A program made the translations under genes and the position numbers. Under the pieces are notes generated by a model that searched no databases, was not told the DNA's origin, and was given only the letters and a program-made list of their open reading frames with translations. From Listeria immobilis (GTDB lineage: Bacteria; Bacillota; Bacilli; Lactobacillales; Listeriaceae): 64,000 nucleotides of DNA. The stretch spans positions 124,001 through 188,000 of the forward strand of contig NZ_JAASTZ010000002.1 in NCBI RefSeq assembly GCF_014322765.1, written 5' to 3'. The first letter of the stretch is position 1. Every line of letters begins with the position of its first letter. Shown here in pieces: positions 20,645-29,554 of this stretch.

Positions 20645-22171
20645 TTATAGTTGTCGTAATTCCCGTTCCATTTGCAGACGTTGTACTTTCATTGTTGCTG
20701 TTCTTGGGATGTCTTCATATTTCATTACGATAGGTTCGTTCATATGTGGTAAATCAGAAACTGCTTCCCACCAAGGATCCCATTTCATTTCTTTGTCACC
20801 ATGGACGGCGATAATTGGTTGTGGGCTACCATTTTTGCCGCGGATGATTACGACCTCGTCCAAGAAAGTTAGTGTATCAAGTAGTTTATCTTCAATTGCA
20901 AGGGTGCTATCAATCGTTTCCACTAAATCCACTTGGCGATCTTGTAAGAATAGGCGACCAAGTTCATCTTTCATACCATAATCGCCACTATCCCACCAAG
21001 GGCCATAAACATTTTCTTCAAAACGAGCCTCTTCTTTGTAATACGTCAGTGCGCGCCCTTTGGAAAGCATTTGAATATTCCCGCTAACACCAGCTGGTAC
21101 AGAGACGCCTTCTTGGTCGACAATACGAACTTCTGTAAGTCCAGGCATGCCAATTCCCATATCACGTGCATTTAACGTTTCGATGGATTTTAATGTATGA
21201 GCACGTAAAATCATCGGTCCACATTCACTTTGACCATAAATTTGTAAGAAAATCGGTTTTTTATAAGACGATGTGCGTAAGAAAGTAGCCATCGTTTCTT
21301 TATTAATAGCATCAAATGTAGAGTGATAAAATTTAATACTTTCAAATACATCTGGTTTTTCGCGCGCAAGGGAAGCCCATTGTACAAAGTGATTTGGATG
21401 TGTTTCAAGTACATATGGTCTATATTCACGTAATATTTTAGTGATATTTTCTTTAGATGGGTTGGCAATTGGAAGCAGTGGGAAGCCAAGCGACATCAAG
21501 GAAGAAACACCAATATTAAAGCGAGAATGTACAGGCGATATATGGAAAGCAACAAGGTCTCTTGGTTTGATGAAATTAAGAATACGGCGTTGATATTTTG
21601 TTCTCCAGCCCATTGAATTCGCAGAGTGGGCAATCAGTTTTGGTATCCCTGTTGTTCCGGAAGTGTGTGTCATATAAGCAATCATATCTTTTGGAAGCTC
21701 TTCTTGCGGACATGTATAATCGCCAATTGCTGTTTTAAACACTTGTTCAGCGTTGATCAAACGGCTGTCCGGTAAATTATTTAATTGATGACTTTTAGAA
21801 GAAGTCTCGCTGTCAAAAAGCAACCAAGGTTCGTCCAGTCTGTTAACAAAAATATCAATTGTTGATGCTGGAAGGTGAGGCGAAACCATGATTGGTACTG
21901 CACCAAGATAAGAAATCGCAACAGCTAAAACATAGGAATCAAATTTGGCTGATTTATAAACAATGACTTTATCGGCTTTACGAACTCCAAATTTATGCAA
22001 GTGTGCTGCTTTTTGAATAATTGCCGCTTCACACTTTTTATAAGTCGTATGTAGCCCTAATTCTGGAAAAGTGACTAGCTCCTCATCAAAATGAATTGGC
22101 ATTCCTGGATAACGCTCTGCAGCATCTTTAAAATTGGTATAGAGATTTAATGGTTCATACTTATTAATCAT
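20645..22171 (-). CDS. AMP-binding acyl-CoA ligase-like protein
   Basis: A 508-aa member of the acyl-CoA synthetase/ANL superfamily. It shows the ATP loop HTSGTTGIPK, the YGQSECGP motif, and the WWDSGDYG and LQDRQVDLVE motifs; the C-terminal lid domain is present though the usual catalytic Lys lies in MKVQRLQMER. Likely activates a carboxylic acid as an adenylate, substrate unknown. The ATG at 22171 has AAAGGAG upstream; an upstream-extended frame to 22258 crosses that site and is rejected. Divergent from the fumarate reductase gene. Corresponds, from memory, to lmo0354. Confidence 0.88.
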   Translation of the reverse strand: MINKYEPLNLYTNFKDAAERYPGMPIHFDEELVTFPELGLHTTYKKCEAAIIQKAAHLHKFGVRKADKVIVYKSAKFDSYVLAVAISYLGAVPIMVSPHLPASTIDIFVNRLDEPWLLFDSETSSKSHQLNNLPDSRLINAEQVFKTAIGDYTCPQEELPKDMIAYMTHTSGTTGIPKLIAHSANSMGWRTKYQRRILNFIKPRDLVAFHISPVHSRFNIGVSSLMSLGFPLLPIANPSKENITKILREYRPYVLETHPNHFVQWASLAREKPDVFESIKFYHSTFDAINKETMATFLRTSSYKKPIFLQIYGQSECGPMILRAHTLKSIETLNARDMGIGMPGLTEVRIVDQEGVSVPAGVSGNIQMLSKGRALTYYKEEARFEENVYGPWWDSGDYGMKDELGRLFLQDRQVDLVETIDSTLAIEDKLLDTLTFLDEVVIIRGKNGSPQPIIAVHGDKEMKWDPWWEAVSDLPHMNEPIVMKYEDIPRTATMKVQRLQMERELRQL

Positions 22172-22411
22172 ATATGGCGTAGCTCCTTTAACATTTGATG
22201 CTGTTATTATATCATTTTGTTGAAATAATGAGGAGTAGTTATAGGAAAGATGCAGCATTTTTATAAGAAGTCTGTAAATTCCTCTTTTTCTTACTTTAAC
22301 AAATCCTTCTGTTGCCCTATAAAGATATCTCAGTTAATGCTATAATTATGTTAAGTTAATCACAAACTTTTAGACAGAAGAAAAATTATTCAAAAAAGCG
22401 GAGGTACGAAA

Positions 22412-23932
22412 ATGAAAAAAAGGTTGTCAATAACACTCATCATGTTGTTATCACTTGTACTAGTCATTGCTGGCTGTGGAAGTAATAACACAAGTAAGAG
22501 CGACAAGGTTGAAACAAAAGAGAAGGAAAAAACAGAAGTAACATCAGGAGCATCCAAAACAAGCTACACAGATCCATCTGAATTAAAAGATAAATATGAT
22601 ATTGTTATTGTTGGTGCAGGTGGAGCAGGAATGTCAGCAGCACTCGAAGCAAAAGCAAAAGGAATGAACCCAGTAATTCTTGAAAAAATGCCACTAGCAG
22701 GCGGAAACACTATGAAAGCCTCTTCCGGTATGAATGCATCTGAAACTAAATTCCAAAAAGAACAAGGAATTAATGATAGCAATGATAAATTTTACGAAGA
22801 AACATTGGCAGGTGGTCACGGAACAAATGACAAAGAAATGCTACGTTTCTTTGTTGATAATTCCGCAAGCGCGATTGATTGGTTAGATTCCATGGATATT
22901 AAATTAAATAACCTGACTATCACAGGCGGAATGAGCGAAAAACGTACACACCGCCCAGAAGATGGTTCCGCAGTAGGTAAATACCTAGTCGACGGTTTAT
23001 TAAAAAATGTCCAAGAAGAAAAAATTCCAGTATTTGTTAACGCTGATGTAAAAGAAATTACTCAACAAGACGGAAAAGTAACTGGAGTAAAAGTACGCCT
23101 TAATAATAAAGAAGACAAAAATATTAGCTCTAATGCAGTAGTTGTAACAACAGGTGGTTACGGAGCAAATAAAGAATTAATCGAAAAAGAACGTCCAGAC
23201 TTAAAAGGATACGTAACAACCAACCAAGAAGGAAGTACTGGCGACGGTATTAAAATGATTGAAAAACTTGGTGGTACAACAGTTGATATGGACCAAATCC
23301 AAGTTCACCCAACTGTGCAACAAGATAAATCTTACCTGATTGGTGAAGCTGTACGTGGTGAGGGAGCCATTTTAGTTTCACAAGAAGGAAAACGTTTTGG
23401 GAATGAATTAGATACACGTGATAATGTGACAGCTTCCATCAATAAACTACCTGAAAAATCAGCTTACCTTATATTTGATTCAGGTGTAAAAGATCGCGTA
23501 AAAGCAATTGCTCAATATGACGAAATGGGCTTTGTTGAAGAAGGCGCAACTATTGATGAACTAGCGGGCAAAATCGATGTACCAAAAGAAGAATTAACAA
23601 AAACGTTAGATACTTGGAATACTAGTGTGAAAAATAAAAATGACGAAGCGTTTGGCAGAACTACAGGTATGGAAAACGAATTATCTAAAGCGCCGTATTA
23701 CGCAATTAAAATCGGTCCAGGAATCCATTACACAATGGGTGGCGTGAAAATTAATACTAATACAGAAGTTTTAGATAAAGATGGTAAACCAATTACAGGA
23801 TTATTTGCTGCAGGAGAAGTAACAGGGGGCTTGCACGGAGAAAACCGTATTGGTGGTAACTCAGTAGCTGAAATTATTATCTTTGGTCGTCAAGCTGGCG
23901 ATAAATCAGCTGAATTTGTAAAAGAACAATAA
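22412..23932 (+). CDS. frdA: Secreted flavoprotein fumarate reductase lipoprotein with flavinylation motif
   Basis: A 506-aa lipoprotein: lipobox VIAGC with Cys22, so anchored outside the membrane. A low-complexity Lys/Glu/Thr linker holds SGASKTS at 45-51, resembling the (S/T)GAT/S-x-(S/T) site flavinylated by ApbE/FmnB. The FAD-binding GAGGAGMSAALEA is at ~68-80, and the catalytic region includes VHPTVQ, GEAVRGEGA and HGENRIGGNS. It should reduce fumarate on the cell surface using electrons from the flavin-based extracellular electron-transfer chain, as reported for Lmo0355 (recalled). A good AGGAGG-like site (GGAGGTACG) precedes the ATG. Confidence 0.9.
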   Translation: MKKRLSITLIMLLSLVLVIAGCGSNNTSKSDKVETKEKEKTEVTSGASKTSYTDPSELKDKYDIVIVGAGGAGMSAALEAKAKGMNPVILEKMPLAGGNTMKASSGMNASETKFQKEQGINDSNDKFYEETLAGGHGTNDKEMLRFFVDNSASAIDWLDSMDIKLNNLTITGGMSEKRTHRPEDGSAVGKYLVDGLLKNVQEEKIPVFVNADVKEITQQDGKVTGVKVRLNNKEDKNISSNAVVVTTGGYGANKELIEKERPDLKGYVTTNQEGSTGDGIKMIEKLGGTTVDMDQIQVHPTVQQDKSYLIGEAVRGEGAILVSQEGKRFGNELDTRDNVTASINKLPEKSAYLIFDSGVKDRVKAIAQYDEMGFVEEGATIDELAGKIDVPKEELTKTLDTWNTSVKNKNDEAFGRTTGMENELSKAPYYAIKIGPGIHYTMGGVKINTNTEVLDKDGKPITGLFAAGEVTGGLHGENRIGGNSVAEIIIFGRQAGDKSAEFVKEQ

Positions 23933-24167
23933 TATTTTCCGAGTAATAGTTTGTGATTAGAAAAGCTTGCGGAAACACTTTTTAATAAGTGTTTTCGCAG
24001 GCTTTTTAGTTGTTAGAATTTGTTTGCAGTAAAGGATTTATAGTATTATGAGTAAGTGAGGATGAATCGGCTAAAGTCGAAAAAAGTACATATCCGAATG
24101 ATCATTGGCAGTTCCCACACAACAGTCATAGCCTTTGCCACTTGTTAAAATAAAAGGAGGAATAATT

Positions 24168-25184
24168 ATGTTGAAAATGGGTTTTATTGGTAATGGAAAA
24201 AGCACCAACAGATACCATCTGCCATTTATTCTAGAACGTGAAAATATCCAAGTGAAAACAATTTATAATCGAAATCCAAAAACTGCTACTTGGGATAAAA
24301 TCGAAGGCGTACACTACACAACAAATTTAGAGGAACTTTTAACTGATCCAGAAATTCAGCTAATTACAATTTCGACAACACAAAGCTCTCATTTTGAATA
24401 TGCTAAAAAGGTGTTAGAAAATGGCAAAAATGTCCTAGTCGAAAAACCATTTATGATGACGTATGCAGAAGCGAAAGAAATTTTTGAGTTGGCAAAAGAG
24501 CGAGGACTAATTGTTCAATGCTATCAAAATCGCCGCTTTGACTCTGACTTTTTAACAGCTCAAAAAGTGATTGAAAGCGGAAAACTAGGTGAACTTTTGG
24601 AAGTGGAAATGCATTACGATTATTTCCGACCTGAAATCCCTGAATCTGTCCATGAATTTAAGTTTTATAATAGTTACTTATACGGTCACGGTTGCCATAC
24701 CATCGACCAAGTACTTTCTTACTTCGGAAAACCAGACGATATTCATTATGATGTTCGTCAATTACTCGGAGAAGGCCGAATGAACGACTATTTTGACCTT
24801 GATTTTTATTACGGAATTACCAAAGTCTCCGTAAAATCAAGCTATTTCCGCATTAAAGCTCGTCCAAGCTTTGTTTTGTATGGTAAAAAAGGAATGTTCA
24901 CGAAAGAAACAAAAGACCGCCAAGAAGAACATCTAAAACTATTTTATATGCCGAGTCATAAAGATTTTGGAATTGATTTACCAGAGCATTACGGCACATT
25001 AACTTATGTGGATGATGCGGGAGTATGGCATGAGGAAAAAGTCATTTCCGAAGTGGGCGATTATGGTCGTGTGTACGATGATCTCTATGAAGCCATTATA
25101 AATGGAAAACCGAAGCAAGTAACAGACGAAGAAACGCTACTACAAATGGAAATTTTGGAAAAAGGCGTCGAAGCTTGTAAATAA
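24168..25184 (+). CDS. Gfo/Idh/MocA-family oxidoreductase
   Basis: A 338-aa NAD(P)-dependent oxidoreductase. The N-terminal Rossmann fold begins MGFIGNGKSTNRYHLPF, and EKPFMMTYAEAKE carries the family's catalytic Lys-Pro motif; the C-terminal alpha/beta domain has GHGCHTIDQ. Start at ATG 24168 follows AGGAGG; a longer frame from 24135 crosses that site. Closest in layout to E. coli YhhX-type enzymes, substrate unknown. Monocistronic, with its own terminator at 25187. Confidence 0.9.
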   Translation: MLKMGFIGNGKSTNRYHLPFILERENIQVKTIYNRNPKTATWDKIEGVHYTTNLEELLTDPEIQLITISTTQSSHFEYAKKVLENGKNVLVEKPFMMTYAEAKEIFELAKERGLIVQCYQNRRFDSDFLTAQKVIESGKLGELLEVEMHYDYFRPEIPESVHEFKFYNSYLYGHGCHTIDQVLSYFGKPDDIHYDVRQLLGEGRMNDYFDLDFYYGITKVSVKSSYFRIKARPSFVLYGKKGMFTKETKDRQEEHLKLFYMPSHKDFGIDLPEHYGTLTYVDDAGVWHEEKVISEVGDYGRVYDDLYEAIINGKPKQVTDEETLLQMEILEKGVEACK

Positions 25185-25186
25185 GG

Positions 25187-25219
25187 AAAAATGCCGTGAG
25201 GGAATCTTGCGGTATTTTT
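25187..25219 (+). terminator. Terminator after the Gfo/Idh oxidoreductase
   Basis: AAAAATGCCG (25187-25196) pairs with CGGTATTTTT (25210-25219), with one G-T pair, ending in T residues. Confidence 0.75.
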
Positions 25220-25334
25220 GTGGTGTAATACTATAGCAAAAAGTGTGTTATTAGCATATTGATTTCGTGAAAATAGACCATTTTGTGACAATTCAATGAA
25301 CTTTTTTCACTTCAATTATATTTTAGAAAATTAT

Positions 25335-25343
25335 TGCTATACT
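25335..25343 (+). promoter_or_regulatory. Extended -10 promoter of the Hsp70 operon
   Basis: TGCTATACT at 25335-25343 is a good extended -10 box, 33 bases ahead of the first gene of the operon. No HrcA CIRCE element was seen, so this operon does not look like a classical class I heat-shock operon. Confidence 0.55.
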
Positions 25344-25375
25344 TATTTAGTAAACAAGCAGTTGGGAGGAAACTT

Positions 25376-25816
25376 ATGGCTGTGAAAAAAACACCAATAG
25401 TTTTAATAGTATTAACTATTTTTCTGTTAGTAACATTAAGATTCATAGGCATGGCAATAGTTTTCTTTATGTGGGGGAGTTATTATTCAAAAAAATTATT
25501 CCCTAGCAAAGAGGTTAAACTAGAGATAGAATATTTGAGAAAAGAGCAAACGAAAATCGAATATTACTTAAAGTACAATTTAGGCGAAAACATACAGATA
25601 ACTTTTGCCAAGAGTGGAGTTGCAACATTTGGAGTTCCTTACATTATGGGGTATATCAATAATGAAAAGGAGTTGCAATTCACAGCATTTATGGATGAAG
25701 AAAATCATTTTGAAGATAGAATGATTGTAACAAAAGAACTTTCAGAAAAATTTCGGGTAGACGAATTATCCTATACTGAAATAATAAAACAAAAGCAACG
25801 GGAGGAAATACGATGA
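25376..25816 (+). CDS. Unrecognised 146-aa membrane-anchored protein of the Hsp70 operon
   Basis: Starts at ATG 25376 after TTGGGAGGAAAC. One membrane span (~9-35) is followed by a soluble region of about 105 residues with mixed charged and aromatic residues (VKLEIEYLRKEQTKIEYYLKY…). The stop codon overlaps the start of the Hsp70 gene (ATGA), indicating translational coupling. No family recognised; a role with the chaperone pair is inferred from coupling only. Confidence 0.75.
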   Translation: MAVKKTPIVLIVLTIFLLVTLRFIGMAIVFFMWGSYYSKKLFPSKEVKLEIEYLRKEQTKIEYYLKYNLGENIQITFAKSGVATFGVPYIMGYINNEKELQFTAFMDEENHFEDRMIVTKELSEKFRVDELSYTEIIKQKQREEIR

Positions 25817-27498
25817 CAACGTTAGGAATTGATTTAGGAACATCCAATAGTTTAGTGGCATATTGGAATGAGGACAAAGCAGTGTTGATACCAAATGTAT
25901 TTGGTGATGTTTTAACGCCATCTGTTGTAGGTATTGATGACAACGGTGAATTTTTAATTGGTAAAATTGCTAAAGAGCGTTTAACAACTCATCCTGATAA
26001 AACGGCTGCTGTTTTTAAGCGTTTTATGGGAACAGAAAAGAACTATTATTTAGGAGAACATAGATTTTCAGCTACAGACTTGTCAAGTTTCGTTTTAAAA
26101 GCGCTAAAAGAAGATGCTGAGAAATTTTTGGGAGAAACCTGTACAGAAGCAGTCATAAGCGTCCCAGCATATTTTAATAATACCCAACGAAAAGCTACAG
26201 TAGATGCCGCTTTTTTAGCCGGTTTAAAAGTAGAACGATTAATAAGTGAACCGACAGCCGCTGCTATTGCTTATGGGATTCATGAACAAAATGACACAAC
26301 CATAATGGTAATTGATATTGGCGGAGGGACTTTTGATGTCTCTATATTAGAAATGTTTGATGGTGTCATGCAAGTAATTGCGATTGCGGGGAATAATTAC
26401 CTAGGCGGTGAAGATTTCACAACAGTAATCATCGAAACCTTTTTAAATGCAACAGGTTTGAAAAAAGAGAGATTAACTACAAAAGATTTTGCATCATTAT
26501 ATAGACAAGCAGAAGATGCAAAGCAAGTTGTTTCTGAAAATGGTGTCGGAAAAATTGTTTTAGCTGAAAATGAGTTTACACTTACAGTAGACCAGTTTGA
26601 ACAAATCAGCCAACCCCTAATTTTAAAATTGCGAGAACCGATTATCCAAGCTTTAAAAGATGCACAGTTAAAACCAGCAGATATAGAACAGATTGTACTA
26701 ATTGGTGGAGCAACAAAAATGCCTATTATAAAAAGTTTTGCTAGTAAATTTCTTGGGAAAATTCCGTTTATGCACATTAACCCGGATGAGACAGTTGGGC
26801 TAGGTGCAGCAGTGCAAGCCGCTTTGAAAGAACGACATGAATCATTGGAAGAATTTATTTTAACAGATGTCTGTGCGCACACATTGGGAGTGGATTCAGT
26901 GCGGCAAATTAGCAATTCTAAGTATCAAGAGGGTGTTTTTACGCCAATTATTGAGCGGAATACAACAATACCTGTAAGCCAAATGAAAGAATTTTATACA
27001 ATTTATGATAATCAGAATACTGTAAAATTAAGTGTGTACCAAGGAGAAAGTAGCAATGTTAAAGATAATTTGAAACTAGGAGAATTGGAAATTAAGTTAC
27101 CTCCGAATACAAATAAAGATGCAAAAATTGAAACACGTTTTACATATGATAAAAATGGGCTTCTAGAAATTTTGGTGAAAATTGTTAGTACTGGTGAAGT
27201 AAAACAATTAATTATTCAAAAAAATCCTGGAGTATTGTCTGATAGCGAATTAAAAGGGCAGTTAGAAAAGCTAAGTGATCTGAAAATCCATCCACGAGAT
27301 CGTTCCGAAAACAGGTTATTACTTGCAAGAGCGGATCGGATTTATCAAACATCGTTAGGTGAAACACGTCAATATATAGAATTTTTAATGTTGGAATTCC
27401 AAAAGGCTATTGAATCTCAAAATGAAAAGAGCATACAAATACAAAGCAAAAATTTAAAAGAGAAATTAGCCGATCTTGAGGGATTAGGATGGGATTGA
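25813..27498 (+). CDS. Hsp70-family chaperone, short HscC-like DnaK paralog
   Basis: At 561 aa it is shorter than housekeeping DnaK (~610) and close to E. coli HscC (556). Full ATPase signatures are present: GIDLGTSNSLVAYW (~4-17), the SVPAYFNNTQRKAT region (~116-130), VIDIGGGTFDVSIL (~170-183) and VLIGGATKMP (~295). The substrate-binding half is present but the C-terminal lid is short. It sits between a membrane protein and a J-domain membrane protein with overlapping stops and starts, so a dedicated chaperone machine at the membrane is likely. Not the main dnaK: no grpE, hrcA or dnaJ nearby. Confidence 0.9.
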   Translation: MTTLGIDLGTSNSLVAYWNEDKAVLIPNVFGDVLTPSVVGIDDNGEFLIGKIAKERLTTHPDKTAAVFKRFMGTEKNYYLGEHRFSATDLSSFVLKALKEDAEKFLGETCTEAVISVPAYFNNTQRKATVDAAFLAGLKVERLISEPTAAAIAYGIHEQNDTTIMVIDIGGGTFDVSILEMFDGVMQVIAIAGNNYLGGEDFTTVIIETFLNATGLKKERLTTKDFASLYRQAEDAKQVVSENGVGKIVLAENEFTLTVDQFEQISQPLILKLREPIIQALKDAQLKPADIEQIVLIGGATKMPIIKSFASKFLGKIPFMHINPDETVGLGAAVQAALKERHESLEEFILTDVCAHTLGVDSVRQISNSKYQEGVFTPIIERNTTIPVSQMKEFYTIYDNQNTVKLSVYQGESSNVKDNLKLGELEIKLPPNTNKDAKIETRFTYDKNGLLEILVKIVSTGEVKQLIIQKNPGVLSDSELKGQLEKLSDLKIHPRDRSENRLLLARADRIYQTSLGETRQYIEFLMLEFQKAIESQNEKSIQIQSKNLKEKLADLEGLGWD

Positions 27499-28904
27499 CA
27501 GTTTGGGAGATTCTAAAAATAGAAAAGACGACAGATAAACGTGTAATCAAGCGTGCCTATGCAAAAGCATTAAAATATACACATCCAGAAGATGAGCCTG
27601 TTGCTTTTCAAAAATTAAAAGAAGCTTTTGATCAAGCTCTAAAGTATCAAGCATTTGATGATGCTGTATCAACGTCAGGGGATATTTCAAGCTTTGAAAT
27701 ACGAGAATTAGATGAATGTAATCCCACAATGGATTTAGATGAGCAAACAGAAGCAATAGAGTTCTCTTTTAAAGAAAGACTGGAAATGGTTTTTGCAAAT
27801 TATAATGAGCGAATAAACATAGAAGCATGGCGGGAAATATTTCAGTCAGAAAGTGCATTTAAAGTAGACGAATATGAAAGAGATAGATACTATTTAGCTA
27901 TCTTTTTAATTGAAAATAGATACTTTATTCCTAAAAAAATTATCAATTTAGCATTTGAAATATATAATTTAAATGAAATGATTTCAAATGATACAAATTT
28001 AGACTTGGTTTTTGCTTTAAAGGAAGTGAAGGATTTACCTCCGTTTGAGTTTGTTGCATTACAGGACTTAGAAGAGAACGAGCGAATTAGATTTATTTTA
28101 GCACGTTTAAATGCATATCAATGTTTGGAAACGAAGAAAATTCAAAGTTACATTAAACAGGCTAAAGCTATTTTTGATAAAGATCCAGACCTTGAATTAA
28201 TTGAAATTATAAGTAGAACAGGAAAGTTTAATTTTAATTCAATATTAAAAGAAATTAATGCCTTTATCGCTAAAAATCCGGAACAAGCGACGGCGCGGAT
28301 GTATCGATTATTTCTTCATAAAAAGCTTAGTAAGCCACTAAACTATAAAGATCTTAAAGGTGCAATATTGGAGACATATTATTCTACTCCACGAGAGAAT
28401 GAGTTTTTTGATGAAATTATCTTTCATATAGATAAAAATAAACTGTTAGGACTTATTTACTATGATTTAAAAGAATACACAACAGCATATACTTATTTAA
28501 TTAATGCTAGTGACACAAGTAGAAAAGAGATTCGAGATAGGGTTGCTTTTTGTTTAAAACTAAAGCTAGAGCAAGAAAAAAATTCTTTTAAAAACAAATC
28601 AAAAATTAATGATATCAGAACAGAATTAAGTTTATACTCTTTGTGGACTTTTGAGCAGTTATGCTTAAAAACACAAAAAAAGCGTATCTTACTCATGCTC
28701 ATATTGACTGCTTTTCCCGTATTAATTTTTGCTGCTTTAATTACAGATGACCAAAAAACAGATACTATTTGGGCTAATTACTGGTTTGTATTTGGCTGTA
28801 TATTTGTTATTATACTAGCAGTCGCTTATTTATTATTTAGAAAAGATTTATGGAAAAGATATAGAGAGGCAAAAATAGAAGAGTATTATCAAAATAAAAA
28901 ATAA
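27489..28904 (+). CDS. J-domain membrane protein, partner of the adjacent Hsp70
   Basis: A 471-aa protein. Residues ~3-52 are a J-domain (WEILKIEKTTDKRVIKRAYA, then YTHPEDEP and FQKLKEAFDQAL), but the usual HPD is HPE. A long helical region (~90-390) with TPR-like character follows, then two membrane spans (~400-420, ~428-447) and a basic tail. This order (J-domain, helical region, C-terminal membrane anchor) recalls DjlB/DjlC of E. coli, which work with HscC. ATG 27489 overlaps the end of the Hsp70 gene by 10 bases. Confidence 0.85.
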   Translation: MGLTVWEILKIEKTTDKRVIKRAYAKALKYTHPEDEPVAFQKLKEAFDQALKYQAFDDAVSTSGDISSFEIRELDECNPTMDLDEQTEAIEFSFKERLEMVFANYNERINIEAWREIFQSESAFKVDEYERDRYYLAIFLIENRYFIPKKIINLAFEIYNLNEMISNDTNLDLVFALKEVKDLPPFEFVALQDLEENERIRFILARLNAYQCLETKKIQSYIKQAKAIFDKDPDLELIEIISRTGKFNFNSILKEINAFIAKNPEQATARMYRLFLHKKLSKPLNYKDLKGAILETYYSTPRENEFFDEIIFHIDKNKLLGLIYYDLKEYTTAYTYLINASDTSRKEIRDRVAFCLKLKLEQEKNSFKNKSKINDIRTELSLYSLWTFEQLCLKTQKKRILLMLILTAFPVLIFAALITDDQKTDTIWANYWFVFGCIFVIILAVAYLLFRKDLWKRYREAKIEEYYQNKK

Positions 28905-29015
28905 GCTAATAAGCAGGATATTCTATAAAGGGATTTCCTGTTTTTTGATTTATTCAGATCATTATACGGATCATAAATTGCCTTAAAATGAACAATTTGC
29001 ATAATTAGCGCATTT
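28905..29015. other. Gap between J-protein and fructose-PTS operon
   Basis: A weak hairpin GCAGGATATTC…GGATTTCCTG then TTTTTT (28913-28948) may terminate the Hsp70/J operon. Otherwise AT-rich, leading into the PTS promoter at 29018. Confidence 0.45.
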
Positions 29016-29074
29016 TGTTGAATGATTTCGTTCAACATGATATAGTGTAATCAAATGAGGGAAGCGCTTACTTC
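29016..29074 (+). promoter_or_regulatory. Promoter, inverted-repeat operator and cre-like site of the fructose-PTS operon
   Basis: TTGAAT (29018-29023) is 17 bases from TATAGT (29041-29046), which is also an extended -10 (TGATATAGT). A perfect inverted repeat TGTTGAA/TTCAACA (29016-29037) overlaps the -35, a likely repressor site for the operon's DeoR regulator. Just downstream, GGAAGCGCTTACTT around 29060-29073 resembles a CcpA cre site placed as a roadblock. Confidence 0.6.
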
Positions 29075-29094
29075 GTTAAGAGAGGATGTAGAGG

Positions 29095-29541
29095 ATGGAC
29101 ATATCAAATTTGATAAATGAAAGTCGGATTATTTTTGATACTAGTATTCAAACCAAGCAATTATTATTTGAAAAAGTAGCGAATGTACTAGGTGAAGAAG
29201 GGGTTATAACGAATCAAAAGAAATTTATACGTGACTTGTATAAACGAGAAGAGGAAACTTCGACAGGAATTGAGTCTGGATTTGGTATTCCTCATACAAA
29301 GAGTAAATATGTGAAAGAACCTTTGATTGTTTTTGTTCATTCAGATGTTATGACCGATTATTTTGGACTAGATGATGCACCAATTGAATGCAGTTTTATT
29401 ATTGGAGTCCCAAAAAAGGCAGCAGACACACATTTAGAAATATTAAGTAACCTTTCAAGGAAATTAATGAACGATGAATTTATTGAAAAGTTAAAAAAAT
29501 CAAAAAACGAACAAGAGATTATGACAATTTTATCAGAATAG
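29095..29541 (+). CDS. PTS fructose-type EIIA component
   Basis: A 148-aa cytoplasmic EIIA domain of the fructose/mannitol family. The phospho-histidine is His67 in GIPHTKS. It passes phosphate from HPr to the IIB domain of the protein encoded 13 bases downstream. First gene of an operon with IIBC, aldolase and DeoR regulator. Recalled as lmo0357. Confidence 0.93.
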   Translation: MDISNLINESRIIFDTSIQTKQLLFEKVANVLGEEGVITNQKKFIRDLYKREEETSTGIESGFGIPHTKSKYVKEPLIVFVHSDVMTDYFGLDDAPIECSFIIGVPKKAADTHLEILSNLSRKLMNDEFIEKLKKSKNEQEIMTILSE

Positions 29542-29554
29542 GGAGGCGTTTTAC

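Noticed and set aside
25813-28904. Housekeeping dnaK-dnaJ operon
   Set aside because: No hrcA, grpE or CIRCE element; the Hsp70 is shorter than DnaK and the J-protein has no zinc-finger domain.
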